Source: Halobacillus aidingensis (lineage in GTDB: Bacteria > Bacillota > Bacilli > Bacillales > Halobacillaceae). Taken from it: DNA of 64,000 nucleotides. Both the position numbers and the translations under genes were made by a program. Each line of letters begins with the position of its first letter. Within the stretch, counting starts at the first letter, position 1. The notes beneath the pieces were generated by a model. That model was given only the letters and a program-made list of their open reading frames with translations. It ran no database searches and was not told the DNA's origin. The stretch is from NCBI RefSeq assembly GCF_900104185.1, contig NZ_FNIZ01000020.1, positions 1-64,000 on the forward strand, written 5' to 3'. This document shows positions 35,444 to 42,991 of this stretch, piece after piece.

Positions 35444-35489
35444 AAAAAAACCTCCTTCGACAAAAAATAATGCGGAAGGAGGTTTTTTT
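35444..35489 (+). promoter_or_regulatory. Terminator-like hairpin that buries a ribosome binding site
   Basis: AAAAAAACCTCCTTC (35444-35458) is the exact reverse complement of GAAGGAGGTTTTTTT (35475-35489), a 15-bp stem with a 16-base loop. The second arm contains the Shine-Dalgarno AAGGAGG of the gene starting at 35490, and its T7 ends one base before the ATG. It can act as a terminator for the upstream gene and also as a translational lock for the downstream one. Confidence 0.85.
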
Positions 35490-35777
35490 ATGGGTAAAGA
35501 AAAACGTAAGTATTCGGATTTTGCCAATGTCGAAGCCCAACGTAATTACTTGACTCCCGAACAACTTCCTGAAGGGCCTTATGGTGCACCCAGAAACAAA
35601 TATGAACCTGTAACCAATGATAAGAGTGCGCCATGGACCGAGGAGCAGCGATATTACAGCGCTTTTAATTATGAAAACAAAGGGCTCCACCAGGATCTTC
35701 CTCGTCAAGAGGATGGTGCTCACCCCACTCATGATGAAAAAGATGAAAATGTAAAGCCCTCTGAGGAAGCTCATTAA
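35490..35777 (+). CDS. Bacillaceae cytosolic protein, unknown function
   Basis: This 95-residue, very polar, probably disordered protein belongs to a small family known only as cytosolic proteins of Bacillus. Family blocks are KYSDFANVEAQRNYLTPEQLPEGPYG, then PWTEEQRYYSAFNYENKGLHQDLPRQ and HPTHDEKDE. No catalytic motif is visible. Its ATG directly follows the T-run of a 15-bp hairpin that contains its ribosome binding site, so expression is probably post-transcriptionally restrained. A terminator is shared with convergent yutD. Confidence 0.75.
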   Translation: MGKEKRKYSDFANVEAQRNYLTPEQLPEGPYGAPRNKYEPVTNDKSAPWTEEQRYYSAFNYENKGLHQDLPRQEDGAHPTHDEKDENVKPSEEAH

Positions 35778-35788
35778 AAACAAAACAA

Positions 35789-35822
35789 AAAACGGCGTGC
35801 GATGATTGGCGCGCCGTTTCTT
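35789..35822. terminator. Bidirectional terminator
   Basis: AAACGGCG pairs with CGCCGTTT, with an A-rich tract to the left. It lies between the gene at 35490 and yutD. Confidence 0.83.
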
Positions 35823-36096
35823 ATTGACGAATTCTTTTCAGTACAAAGTAGGAACAACCGAAATTACAGTATTCATACAAATAATCTTCCAGCGTACTGA
35901 TTTTGGTATCAAACGTTGCTTTGGAATTTTGATCATCATAAAACCCTTTTAAACGTAATTGACCATAACCCCAATCGCCAACGATAAAATCATATTTATT
36001 CAGGATATCACTAAAACGACTTTCCACTTCTTCTTGTTGAAAGCCTTCTTGATAGTCCTCCAGGATCTCATATGTTTTCCCAGCCAGCTCAATCAT
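35821..36096 (-). CDS. yutD: YutD-family protein (DUF1027)
   Basis: This 91-residue soluble protein has the diagnostic tail with SRFSDILNKYDFIVGDWGYGQLRLKGFY and LEDYLYEYCNFGCSYFVLKRI. Its function is unknown but it is widely conserved in Firmicutes. ATG 36096 with AGAGGTG upstream is used; the GTG at 36105 lies in that site. Confidence 0.9.
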   Translation of the reverse strand: MIELAGKTYEILEDYQEGFQQEEVESRFSDILNKYDFIVGDWGYGQLRLKGFYDDQNSKATFDTKISTLEDYLYEYCNFGCSYFVLKRIRQ

Positions 36097-36231
36097 TTGT
36101 ATCACCTCTATCCTTTTTCAGTGTATCACATTTTTTCACATGTTAGGAAATACAACAAAAGCAAAAAGTATGTTTCCGATAAAACTGTTCAATCTAATGA
36201 TTATAAACAGTTACATGAAGGAGGAACTATA

Positions 36232-36861
36232 ATGAAAAAGATATGGAGAGTATTCACCTTATTGTCCCTTGTCACACTCATTGTTGCGGGATGTCAGGAA
36301 ACAAAAGAAGAGCAAGCAAAAAATATGATGGATGATGACACGTTGAATGGCAATGCCATGGACGGATATAACGAGAAGCCAAAAGATGGGCAAGTTGGTT
36401 ATGTGCGCTTTAACAAAGATCAATTAAATCAAGATGCTGAAGAACATCGTGAAATCAAAGTCAATCGTGAAGAAATGGCGGATATGATTTCCCGGATGAT
36501 CCTCCGCTATGATCAATTCGAAGACGTAGCCACAGTAGTTACGGATAATGAAGTGCTCGTCGCGTACAAAAAAGCAGACGACACAGATCGAGAATCAGCG
36601 GCCGATATGGTTCAGAAGACGGCTTATTCTTTAGTCCCAAGCTTTTACCATGTGTATGTCTCTGACAATCCTGCTTCCTTTGGAGATATTCAAAGTTTAA
36701 GTAATTCCACCGTTTATGATCAAGGGTATAACGATACGATCGACAGCATTATCAAAAAAATGAAGAAGTCACCACAAGGAAAAGTCGAGGAATCCAACCC
36801 TCAACAACCGGATGTTGGACCAAATATGAATACAGAAGAAGAAACCGGGATGGAAAACTGA
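36232..36861 (+). CDS. yutC: YhcN/YlaJ-type sporulation-associated lipoprotein, YutC-like
   Basis: This is a 209-residue lipoprotein with a short signal peptide and lipobox IVAGC (Cys20). Its central domain of about 50-170 contains INREEMADMISRMILRY-like and VVTDNEVLVAYKKAD segments, as in the spore lipoprotein YhcN/YlaJ family. The acidic C-terminal tail is low complexity. AAGGAGGAAC precedes ATG 36232. It is divergent from yutD and followed by lytH. The lipA gene found at this spot in B. subtilis is absent. Confidence 0.82.
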   Translation: MKKIWRVFTLLSLVTLIVAGCQETKEEQAKNMMDDDTLNGNAMDGYNEKPKDGQVGYVRFNKDQLNQDAEEHREIKVNREEMADMISRMILRYDQFEDVATVVTDNEVLVAYKKADDTDRESAADMVQKTAYSLVPSFYHVYVSDNPASFGDIQSLSNSTVYDQGYNDTIDSIIKKMKKSPQGKVEESNPQQPDVGPNMNTEEETGMEN

Positions 36862-36939
36862 CATCACCCCAATTTTTCCATTCATAACAAAAGCATGCCT
36901 GCCTCATGCTAAAGATATCAAAACATTGAAGGTGAGTTT

Positions 36940-37878
36940 ATGAAATACATCGGTTCAATGATCTTATGTCTTAGCATATGCCTACTTTTCTCTGCAGGTT
37001 CCATACATGCAGATGAAGAGATCGATGCACGAATGGCATTATATAAGAAAACTTCAGCTATCACTGATATCCCCTGGGAGTATCTGGCGGCTATCGATCA
37101 ATACGAAAGGCAAGTTCATGACGATCCTAAAGAGGGGCGGGTTACTGCTATTGAAGCGGATCCGATGTTCTGGACTGGTTCTGCTGGAGAAATGCCCTCA
37201 ACATTCTTCCCGGAAGGCTGGGGTTCAGATGGAGATGGTGATCAAAAGGTTCAGTTGGATAATGACGAAGACGTGTTATATTCGATAGGCACATACTTGA
37301 AGTCCTACGGTACCACGAGTGATGATATTAAAATTGCCCTATGGAATTATTACAAGAGAGACCTTACCGTTCAAACCATTATGAATACAGCGAGGGTATT
37401 CAAGAAATTTCAGACCGTTAATTTGACAAACCGTGACTTTCCCCTCCCCCTTCAGGCAAATTACAGCTATAGAAGCACATGGGGGGATGCTCGAGGCTTT
37501 GGAGGAAGACGCATTCATGAAGGCACGGATATTTTCGCTAATTACGGCGTTCCCCTTAAATCTACAACTTATGGAGTTGTAGAGATGAAAGGCTGGAATA
37601 AGTTCGGTGGTTGGCGGATTGGAATTCGGGATATTTATAACATTTACCATTATTACGCCCATTTGCATAGCTTTTCAGAAGATATTAAAGTGGGGGATAT
37701 CGTACAGCCTGGTGATGTAATTGGATCGGTAGGAGCTTCTGGATATGGACCACCTGGAACATCCGGAAAATTCCCTCCTCACCTTCATTACGGCATGTAT
37801 CAAGATAATGGAAAAAATGAATGGTCCTTTGATCCTTACCCTTTTCTGAGGAAGTGGGAAAGAATGACAAAAAATTAA
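36940..37878 (+). CDS. lytH: LytH-like M23 cell-wall endopeptidase (YunA)
   Basis: This 312-residue exported protein has a signal peptide of about 24 residues, an N-terminal module (about 25-165) and an M23 metallopeptidase domain (about 170-305). The zinc ligands are His193 and Asp197 in IHEGTDIF and His283 in PHLHYGMY, with catalytic His281. YYAHLHSF and GSVGASGYGP are also typical. In B. subtilis LytH trims L-Ala-D-Glu side chains during spore cortex maturation. ATG 36940 follows GAAGGTGAG. It ends at a bidirectional terminator. Confidence 0.93.
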   Translation: MKYIGSMILCLSICLLFSAGSIHADEEIDARMALYKKTSAITDIPWEYLAAIDQYERQVHDDPKEGRVTAIEADPMFWTGSAGEMPSTFFPEGWGSDGDGDQKVQLDNDEDVLYSIGTYLKSYGTTSDDIKIALWNYYKRDLTVQTIMNTARVFKKFQTVNLTNRDFPLPLQANYSYRSTWGDARGFGGRRIHEGTDIFANYGVPLKSTTYGVVEMKGWNKFGGWRIGIRDIYNIYHYYAHLHSFSEDIKVGDIVQPGDVIGSVGASGYGPPGTSGKFPPHLHYGMYQDNGKNEWSFDPYPFLRKWERMTKN

Positions 37879-37909
37879 AAGCGCCGCACTTCATTGTGCG
37901 ACGCCTTTT
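37876..37909. terminator. Bidirectional terminator between lytH and metS
   Basis: AAAAGCG.CGCAC faces GTGCG.CGC.TTTT; it overlaps the lytH stop and abuts the metS stop. Confidence 0.85.
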
Positions 37910-37910
37910 C

Positions 37911-38012
37911 TTATGATTTTGATTTTTTAACGGCATTCGTAATACTGGCAGCCAGGCCACCCCATATCACGAGCATTCCGATAATCATCATTGTCACTGC
38001 ACCAGCTGTCAT
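37911..38012 (-). CDS. metS: MetS-type small subunit of an NSS transporter
   Basis: This 33-residue single-helix membrane peptide begins MTAGAVTMMIIGMLVIWGG, continues LAASITNAV and ends in KKSKS. This is the MetS family, the small partner of NSS-type methionine/alanine importers (MetPS of Corynebacterium). Its AAGGAGG lies inside the last codons of the transporter gene, and the ATG is one base after that stop codon, so the two are translationally coupled. Confidence 0.9.
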   Translation of the reverse strand: MTAGAVTMMIIGMLVIWGGLAASITNAVKKSKS

Positions 38013-38013
38013 A

Positions 38014-39540
38014 TTAGCTTACCTCCTTTTTTACCTCTTCAACGGCTTTTGAATCCCAACGCTTCAATGTCATCAAGAAGCCGAAAACAATGGCGAAGGC
38101 TGCCACGAACCAGCCGCCGAATAAAATAAATCCATCAGCATATCCTTCGTAGTTCCCTGTTTCTGTATCGAACTCTTTAAGAAGGTTCTTCTTGAATAAG
38201 CCAAACATCATAAATCCAAGCACAATTGGTGTGATGAGACCAAGACAGACCTTCCACCAGCCACCAAGGCGGAGATCAGAAATACCGTTCGCATGAGTTT
38301 GGAAGTCATTGAGGTTACGTAAGAACCAAGCAATAACCACGACTTCAACAAGGCCGACGAACGCCACTCCGAATTGGTTAATGAAGTAATCAGCAGCATC
38401 AAGAAGATAAAGTCCCCCTTGTGTCGCGAAAAGCAAGGAAATAACAGCTGCAAGTCCACCACCTAGTCCTACAGCAGCTTTTCTTGAAAGTCCAAATTTT
38501 TCGCTCAAAGCAGCTACGTATGTTTCTGAAATAGAGATTAACGAAGATAGTCCGGCTAATACTAATGATGCGAAGAATAGGAAACCGAATAATCCATTCA
38601 GTGCAGGGAATTCATTGATGATTTGCGGGAATACCACAAACGCAAGTCCTACCCCGCCACTAACGACTTCACTCACGGGTACGCCGCTCTGGGAAGCCAT
38701 AAATCCTAATGCACCAAACACTCCAATACCAGCTAATAGTTCAAAGCTTGAATTACCGAAGCCAGCAATGAACGCATTGTTCGTTAAGTCCGATTTCTTC
38801 GGTAGGTAACTGGAGTACGTAATCATAATCGCAAAGGCGATCGATAAACTGAAGAAAATTTGACCATAGGCCGCTACCCACACGGAACTATTAGCAATTG
38901 CACTAAAGTCTGGAGCAAAGAAAGTCTGAAGACCTTCTGCCGCCCCCGGAAGAGTAATCGCCCGGATGACAATAATTATGAAAAGGACAACCAATGTAGG
39001 GATAAAGATTTTGTTTGCCGCTTCAATCCCTTTTTTGACTCCTTTGAAAAGGACCCCAAGAGTAATCAACCAAACGATAAGAAGTGGAATAAGAACACCA
39101 GGTACAAGGCTTCCTGTCTGACCAGGATCTACGGATAATTGCAAATAATCGCTAAACAAAAAGCCTTCTGTGTCTTCACCCCATGAAAGGTTGAATGCAA
39201 AGAAACTGTATGAAATTGCCCAGGCAATAATGACGGCATAATATGTTGAAATAACAAATGATACAAGTACTGCCCACCAGCCAAGCCATTCTGTTTTACG
39301 GTTCATTCTGAAGAATGAAAGTGGTGCTGACCCTCTAAATTTGTGGCCGATGGTGAATTCCATAACAAGTAGCGGAATACCCGCTGTTAACAGAGCAAAT
39401 AAATAAGGAATGAAAAATGCCCCACCACCATTTTCATAAGCTACTGCCGGGAAACGCCAGATGTTACCTAAACCGATGGCTGAACCGACGGCTGCCAGTA
39501 TGAAACCGGCTCGTGTTCCCCATTGTGCACGATTTTCCAT
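38014..39540 (-). CDS. Sodium-dependent NSS-family amino acid transporter (MetP-like)
   Basis: This 508-residue membrane protein is of the neurotransmitter:sodium symporter (LeuT-fold) family with about 12 helices. The sodium/substrate signature GFILAAVGSAIGLGNIWRFP spans residues 12-31, with ENGGGAFFIPY following. The coupled MetS subunit suggests uptake of methionine and/or small neutral amino acids. ATG 39540 follows GGGAGG. A near-ideal sigma-A promoter lies at 39617-39645. No SAM riboswitch is present, unlike metNPQ in the same window. The locus is inserted between lytH and yunB relative to B. subtilis. Confidence 0.92.
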   Translation of the reverse strand: MENRAQWGTRAGFILAAVGSAIGLGNIWRFPAVAYENGGGAFFIPYLFALLTAGIPLLVMEFTIGHKFRGSAPLSFFRMNRKTEWLGWWAVLVSFVISTYYAVIIAWAISYSFFAFNLSWGEDTEGFLFSDYLQLSVDPGQTGSLVPGVLIPLLIVWLITLGVLFKGVKKGIEAANKIFIPTLVVLFIIIVIRAITLPGAAEGLQTFFAPDFSAIANSSVWVAAYGQIFFSLSIAFAIMITYSSYLPKKSDLTNNAFIAGFGNSSFELLAGIGVFGALGFMASQSGVPVSEVVSGGVGLAFVVFPQIINEFPALNGLFGFLFFASLVLAGLSSLISISETYVAALSEKFGLSRKAAVGLGGGLAAVISLLFATQGGLYLLDAADYFINQFGVAFVGLVEVVVIAWFLRNLNDFQTHANGISDLRLGGWWKVCLGLITPIVLGFMMFGLFKKNLLKEFDTETGNYEGYADGFILFGGWFVAAFAIVFGFLMTLKRWDSKAVEEVKKEVS

Positions 39541-39616
39541 GCGAAAGACCTCCCTGAGTTTAACATCCTAGAAAAGATGTTTTTTAATTTTTATTTTTCT
39601 GATTATTCTGCTTTAA

Positions 39617-39645
39617 ATTATAACTAGCAATGCGCAGCTTGTCAA
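39617..39645 (-). promoter_or_regulatory. Strong sigma-A promoter of the NSS transporter operon
   Basis: On the minus strand consensus TTGACA and consensus TATAAT are 17 bases apart. The roughly 65-base leader to the start codon is A/T-rich with one weak hairpin (AACATC..GATGTT). Confidence 0.85.
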
Positions 39646-39741
39646 AATAATTTTTAAATTTTCAGAAATTGGAAGGGGAGTTAAAAGCCTTGAGTAAAAT
39701 GTACTACCATAATATGGATTAATATGTTTTTATCATACACG

Positions 39742-39803
39742 ATTTATACTATATGGCAGAATTTTGTAAGTCACGAAACAGAGTCTTCAACAATCAGCCT
39801 ATG
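39742..39803 (-). repeat. Internally deleted remnant of the composite repeat
   Basis: ACTATATGGCAGAATTTTG is the reverse complement of the outer right end of full copies. After only a few bases it is followed by CGAAACAGAGTCTTCAACAAT and AGCCTATG, matching the inverted end and outer left flank of full copies. Everything between, including both palindromes, is gone. The frame is inverted relative to R1, R2 and R4-R7. Confidence 0.7.
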
Positions 39804-39833
39804 TAAAGAATTTTTGAATGGGGAGATGATGAC

Positions 39834-39874
39834 AAAAAAAAGAGAGTATGGACGTTGCACGTTCCATACTCTCC
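39834..39874 (-). terminator. Terminator of the lysine transporter gene
   Basis: GAGAGTATGGA and TCCATACTCTC form an 11-bp stem with an extra GTTGCAC-type loop structure, followed by T8 on the minus strand. Confidence 0.92.
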
Positions 39875-39895
39875 CAAAAAGTATTCCTTTTTATT

Positions 39896-41452
39896 TTACT
39901 CCGTTGGCTGCCTATGATTAAACTTGTGAATAATGAACGCTACAAATGTGACAATAATCAACGTCATCAACAATGGCAGCCACACTCCACCAGACAAGCC
40001 TAAGATAACATAACCGATGGAAGCAGCTCCTGCAGCGATAAGGGCATAAGGGAGCTGTGTGAGTACGTGATCAATGTGGTTCGATCCTGCCCCTGTCGAG
40101 GAAAGAATTGTCGTATCGGATATCGGTGAACAGTGGTCCCCAAACACAGATCCAGCGAGTACTGCTGACAGTGCCGGCAAAATCAGTGTAGGGTCGGACA
40201 CTGCCGCGATTTCTCCTGCAATCGGAAGCATAATTCCGAATGTTCCCCAAGATGTACCTGTTGATAATGCCATGAAGCCAGACAATAAGAAAATAATCAA
40301 AGGCAGATAGGCAAGGTTGATATCTGCTTGAGTAAATTGCTGGGCTAAATATTCACCAGTTTGAAGCTGGCCGATGATATCACCGATCATCCAGGCAAAA
40401 ACCAAGATGTAAATCGCTGGTAACATGGCTTTCATCCCTTGACCAAAGACGAGAGAAATTCCTGATTTAGGTTTTGGTTGACTGATATACAGCACAAGCG
40501 CAACAACAACAGAAACGACTCCACCTGTGAACAATGAGATATTCACATTTGTGTTTGCAAAGATGGAGAGAAGATCGACACTGCCTTCTGTGTTGCGCAT
40601 TCCTGTGATGACCATTGTTAACACAGTTCCGACAACAAGAGCAAAGATAGGCCAAATCAGATGAGAGATCTTCCCATGGTTATGCTCCTTGAATTCATCA
40701 TTCAAATCACCAGGAACGTCCCCTTTTTCAGGGTTATTCAATTCTCCTGTTTCAATGGCTCGTTTCTCATGAACTTTCATCGGACCAAGATCCAATCTTA
40801 AGTAAATCGTCAAGAATACGAGCAATAACGCCGCAAACACATAGAGATTTGCTGGAATCATTAACACGAATGCTTCAAAAGCTTGATACTGTGTGATTTC
40901 ATTCGCAGCCAGGATACTTCCGATCGTTCCAATAATATAAGCTCCCCAGCTGGAAATAGGTGAAATAACAGTAATCGGAGCCGATGTGGAATCGATATAA
41001 TACGCCAATTTTGCCCGGGATACTTTATATCGATCGGTTACAGGGCGCGCTACTTGTCCTACGGCCAGTGCATTGAAGTAATCATCAATAAAGATGATGA
41101 TTCCCAGAAGCGCCGGAACAAGTGTTGCCCCTTTTCTCGTACGAATACGTTCGACAGCCCAACGACCAAACGCACGACTTCCTCCTGATGCTGTCATGAA
41201 GGCAGTGGTAATTCCTAATAAGAATAGAAATGATAACAAATAAATGTTGCCCATATTCAGTGCGCCTTCACTGACGAAGATGTTTGCGAAAATCGACCAG
41301 ATTAACGCTAGTCCTCCGCCAATATCCATTTGTGTGAGCAGGAATGCTCCTACGATGATCCCAATCCCTAAGGATAGGATGACTTTCCTTGTCAGCAGAA
41401 CAAGGATTAACATTAATACTGCTGGAATTAAAGAATAGATGGTTCCTTCCAT
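39896..41452 (-). CDS. lysW: NhaC-family transporter under lysine riboswitch control (LysW-type lysine importer)
   Basis: This 518-residue membrane protein of the NhaC antiporter family has about 11-12 helices, with FIDDYFNALAVGQVARPVTD, SPISSWGAYIIG and GSVFGDHCSPISDTTILSS. By family alone it would be called a Na+/H+ antiporter. An intact lysine riboswitch with attenuator directly upstream instead points to lysine uptake, as proposed for LysW proteins in comparative riboswitch work. Sodium coupling is likely but inferred. ATG 41452 follows GGAGGGG. It is monocistronic with its own terminator. Confidence 0.88.
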   Translation of the reverse strand: MEGTIYSLIPAVLMLILVLLTRKVILSLGIGIIVGAFLLTQMDIGGGLALIWSIFANIFVSEGALNMGNIYLLSFLFLLGITTAFMTASGGSRAFGRWAVERIRTRKGATLVPALLGIIIFIDDYFNALAVGQVARPVTDRYKVSRAKLAYYIDSTSAPITVISPISSWGAYIIGTIGSILAANEITQYQAFEAFVLMIPANLYVFAALLLVFLTIYLRLDLGPMKVHEKRAIETGELNNPEKGDVPGDLNDEFKEHNHGKISHLIWPIFALVVGTVLTMVITGMRNTEGSVDLLSIFANTNVNISLFTGGVVSVVVALVLYISQPKPKSGISLVFGQGMKAMLPAIYILVFAWMIGDIIGQLQTGEYLAQQFTQADINLAYLPLIIFLLSGFMALSTGTSWGTFGIMLPIAGEIAAVSDPTLILPALSAVLAGSVFGDHCSPISDTTILSSTGAGSNHIDHVLTQLPYALIAAGAASIGYVILGLSGGVWLPLLMTLIIVTFVAFIIHKFNHRQPTE

Positions 41453-41518
41453 GATGTTTCCCCTCCGTAAATCTTGATGTAACGGGATTGGAAGGCTACT
41501 GCGGATAAAAATGAGGAA

Positions 41519-41557
41519 TAAAAAAAGACAATGATAGAAAATAACCTACCATCGCCT
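41519..41557 (-). terminator. Lysine-riboswitch attenuator terminator
   Basis: On the minus strand GGCGATGGTAG pairs with CTATCATTGTC in 11 consecutive pairs (several G-U), followed by T7. It lies between the lysine aptamer and the lysW start. Confidence 0.85.
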
Positions 41558-41587
41558 TTGTAAGTGGCAATTTGATTATCCTCCATT

Positions 41588-41776
41588 TCGATCAGTAGCG
41601 CCCCATGCACCCAAAAGCATGCATGACAGTGTATCTCTTGTTCAGATATACACCAGCGTCTTATAGTTTGACGGACTACAAAACACTTCGGCAAACATCC
41701 CCTTCCATCAATCATCGTCGCTTGTCTCGCTCCAATTGATTACTGATGGTGTTTGCACCTCTACCTCACCGATCTG
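41588..41776 (-). promoter_or_regulatory. Lysine riboswitch (L box)
   Basis: Read on the minus strand: GATC-GGTGAG-GTAGAGGTGCA opens the P1 stem; then come GGAAGGGGATGTTTGCCGAAG, a P3-P4 region with GCTGGTGTATATC, CACTGTCATGC, and closing GGGGCGCTACTGATC, whose CTAC and GATC pair with the opening GTAG and GATC. These are the conserved L-box blocks. Lysine binding should favour the terminator at 41519-41557 and switch lysW off. Confidence 0.94.
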
Positions 41777-41825
41777 ATAAGGTCACGCATATTCAATTCT
41801 CAGTAATTTTAACAATTCCAAGCAT

Positions 41826-42596
41826 TTATTGCAAGGGTTCCATTGGATAGGAAAATGATGGATCTCCTTCCCCTCCCATACCACCATAAAAATTAGGAAC
41901 TTTACCTAGGATGGTAGCTTGATCAATAGGAATATTATTCGTTACGACAGTTGTTTCTGTAGAAAATGGAATAACAATCCGGACATTCACTTCAAAATGA
42001 ATCGTCAATTCAAATAAAGCAGCGTTAATCCCATATTCCGTCATCTTGATATCGACTTCTGATTGAACGTCTCCAATCACTCTAAGTTGAACAGGAACTT
42101 TTGGCCCAAGGTTTGCTAGTAAACTGTTGTTTGTTGCTACCCCAATAGGAAGTTCGATAAGTGTTGCTGGTTGTTCTCCTAATTCCTCCTGTGTGCGATC
42201 GGGATCAATATTCGGCTCCAAAGAAGTATCCTCCATCGGAAGCTCACCAAGCTCCATCCTTTTTAAAAAGTTCTGAACACGTATGGTCGTATCACGAAGT
42301 GCGCGGTTAACAACTACAGAGTTCCATCCCATATAAACAATGTTTCCTTGGTTATCTTTTTCCATATTCACAAGGTCATTAAATTGTAGATCTTCTGCGA
42401 TCGTTTTACTGACTGCTTCATTAATGGCATCCCTAGCCAGCTGTTGAGCTTTTGTTTCAGCAATTTCAACGAGCGCCGGAGTCACACCTCGGTTAATGAA
42501 CCAAAGGCTTAACGCTGTGAAAAGGGCGAAAAACAGCAGACTAAGCACAATCCTTTTTCCGATCGTGGAACCAGTAGTCGCACTCTTCTTTGGCAT
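41826..42596 (-). CDS. yunB: Sporulation protein YunB
   Basis: This 256-residue protein has one N-terminal membrane helix (about 14-33), then an extracytoplasmic domain with the YunB pattern: AETKAQQLARDAINEAVSKTI, then YMGWNSVVVNRALRDTT and the beta-rich VQLRVIGDVQSEVDIKMTEYGIN. In B. subtilis it is made in the mother cell and is required for proper sporulation. ATG 42596 follows GAGGAGGG. No terminator was clearly identified. Confidence 0.92.
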   Translation of the reverse strand: MPKKSATTGSTIGKRIVLSLLFFALFTALSLWFINRGVTPALVEIAETKAQQLARDAINEAVSKTIAEDLQFNDLVNMEKDNQGNIVYMGWNSVVVNRALRDTTIRVQNFLKRMELGELPMEDTSLEPNIDPDRTQEELGEQPATLIELPIGVATNNSLLANLGPKVPVQLRVIGDVQSEVDIKMTEYGINAALFELTIHFEVNVRIVIPFSTETTVVTNNIPIDQATILGKVPNFYGGMGGEGDPSFSYPMEPLQ

Positions 42597-42747
42597 AGAA
42601 CAACCCTCCTCATCTATCTATATGAAAGAAAAGAAGGGTTTAAGCATCAACTTACCGATGTCATATGACAATTCTTGATCAGGATATTCAATTCTTTGGA
42701 CAAGTCGGTGTTTCTTCCTCTTGTACCATCTCTTTTTATTTCCCTTA

Positions 42748-42933
42748 CTATGGGACGATCGCTTCACGTCCATCTTCTATATACACATAAGTAATATCAA
42801 AGCTTTTTAACCGTTCAATGATCCGCGGTGTAAAAGCTACACCTTGTTGGAAGAACGCTTGACCGCTTTCATTGTATATGGTTTTAGCTAATACAGCTCC
42901 GGGTACTAGAGAATTTGTTGCAAAGACTCTCAT
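42748..42933 (-). CDS. Stand-alone N-terminal domain of an HD-GYP-type protein (61 residues)
   Basis: The 61 residues (SLVPGAVLAKTIYNESGQAFFQ, then GVAFTPRIIERLKSFDITYVYIED) match the small barrel found at the N-terminus of bacterial HD-GYP phosphodiesterases. There it precedes the c-di-GMP-degrading HD-GYP domain. Here the protein stops at IVP, and no HD-GYP sequence follows in any frame up to yunB, so it is either a truncated relic or a domain working alone. ATG 42933 has TAAGGA eight bases upstream. It occupies the yunC position of B. subtilis. Confidence 0.7.
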   Translation of the reverse strand: MRVFATNSLVPGAVLAKTIYNESGQAFFQQGVAFTPRIIERLKSFDITYVYIEDGREAIVP

Positions 42934-42960
42934 AATAAATTCCTTACAATCCGTTATGTA

Positions 42961-42986
42961 AGAGAGCTACCTACAAAGGTAGCTCC
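42961..42986 (-). terminator. Probable terminator of yunD
   Basis: GAGCTACCT pairs perfectly with AGGTAGCTC around ACAA. The T-tract is weak. Confidence 0.65.
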
Positions 42987-42991
42987 CAGTG

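Noticed and set aside
41428-41715. 95-codon minus-strand frame upstream of lysW
   Set aside because: It lies across the lysine riboswitch and attenuator, has no ribosome binding site and an irregular, Cys/His/Trp-rich composition; the RNA element explains the sequence.
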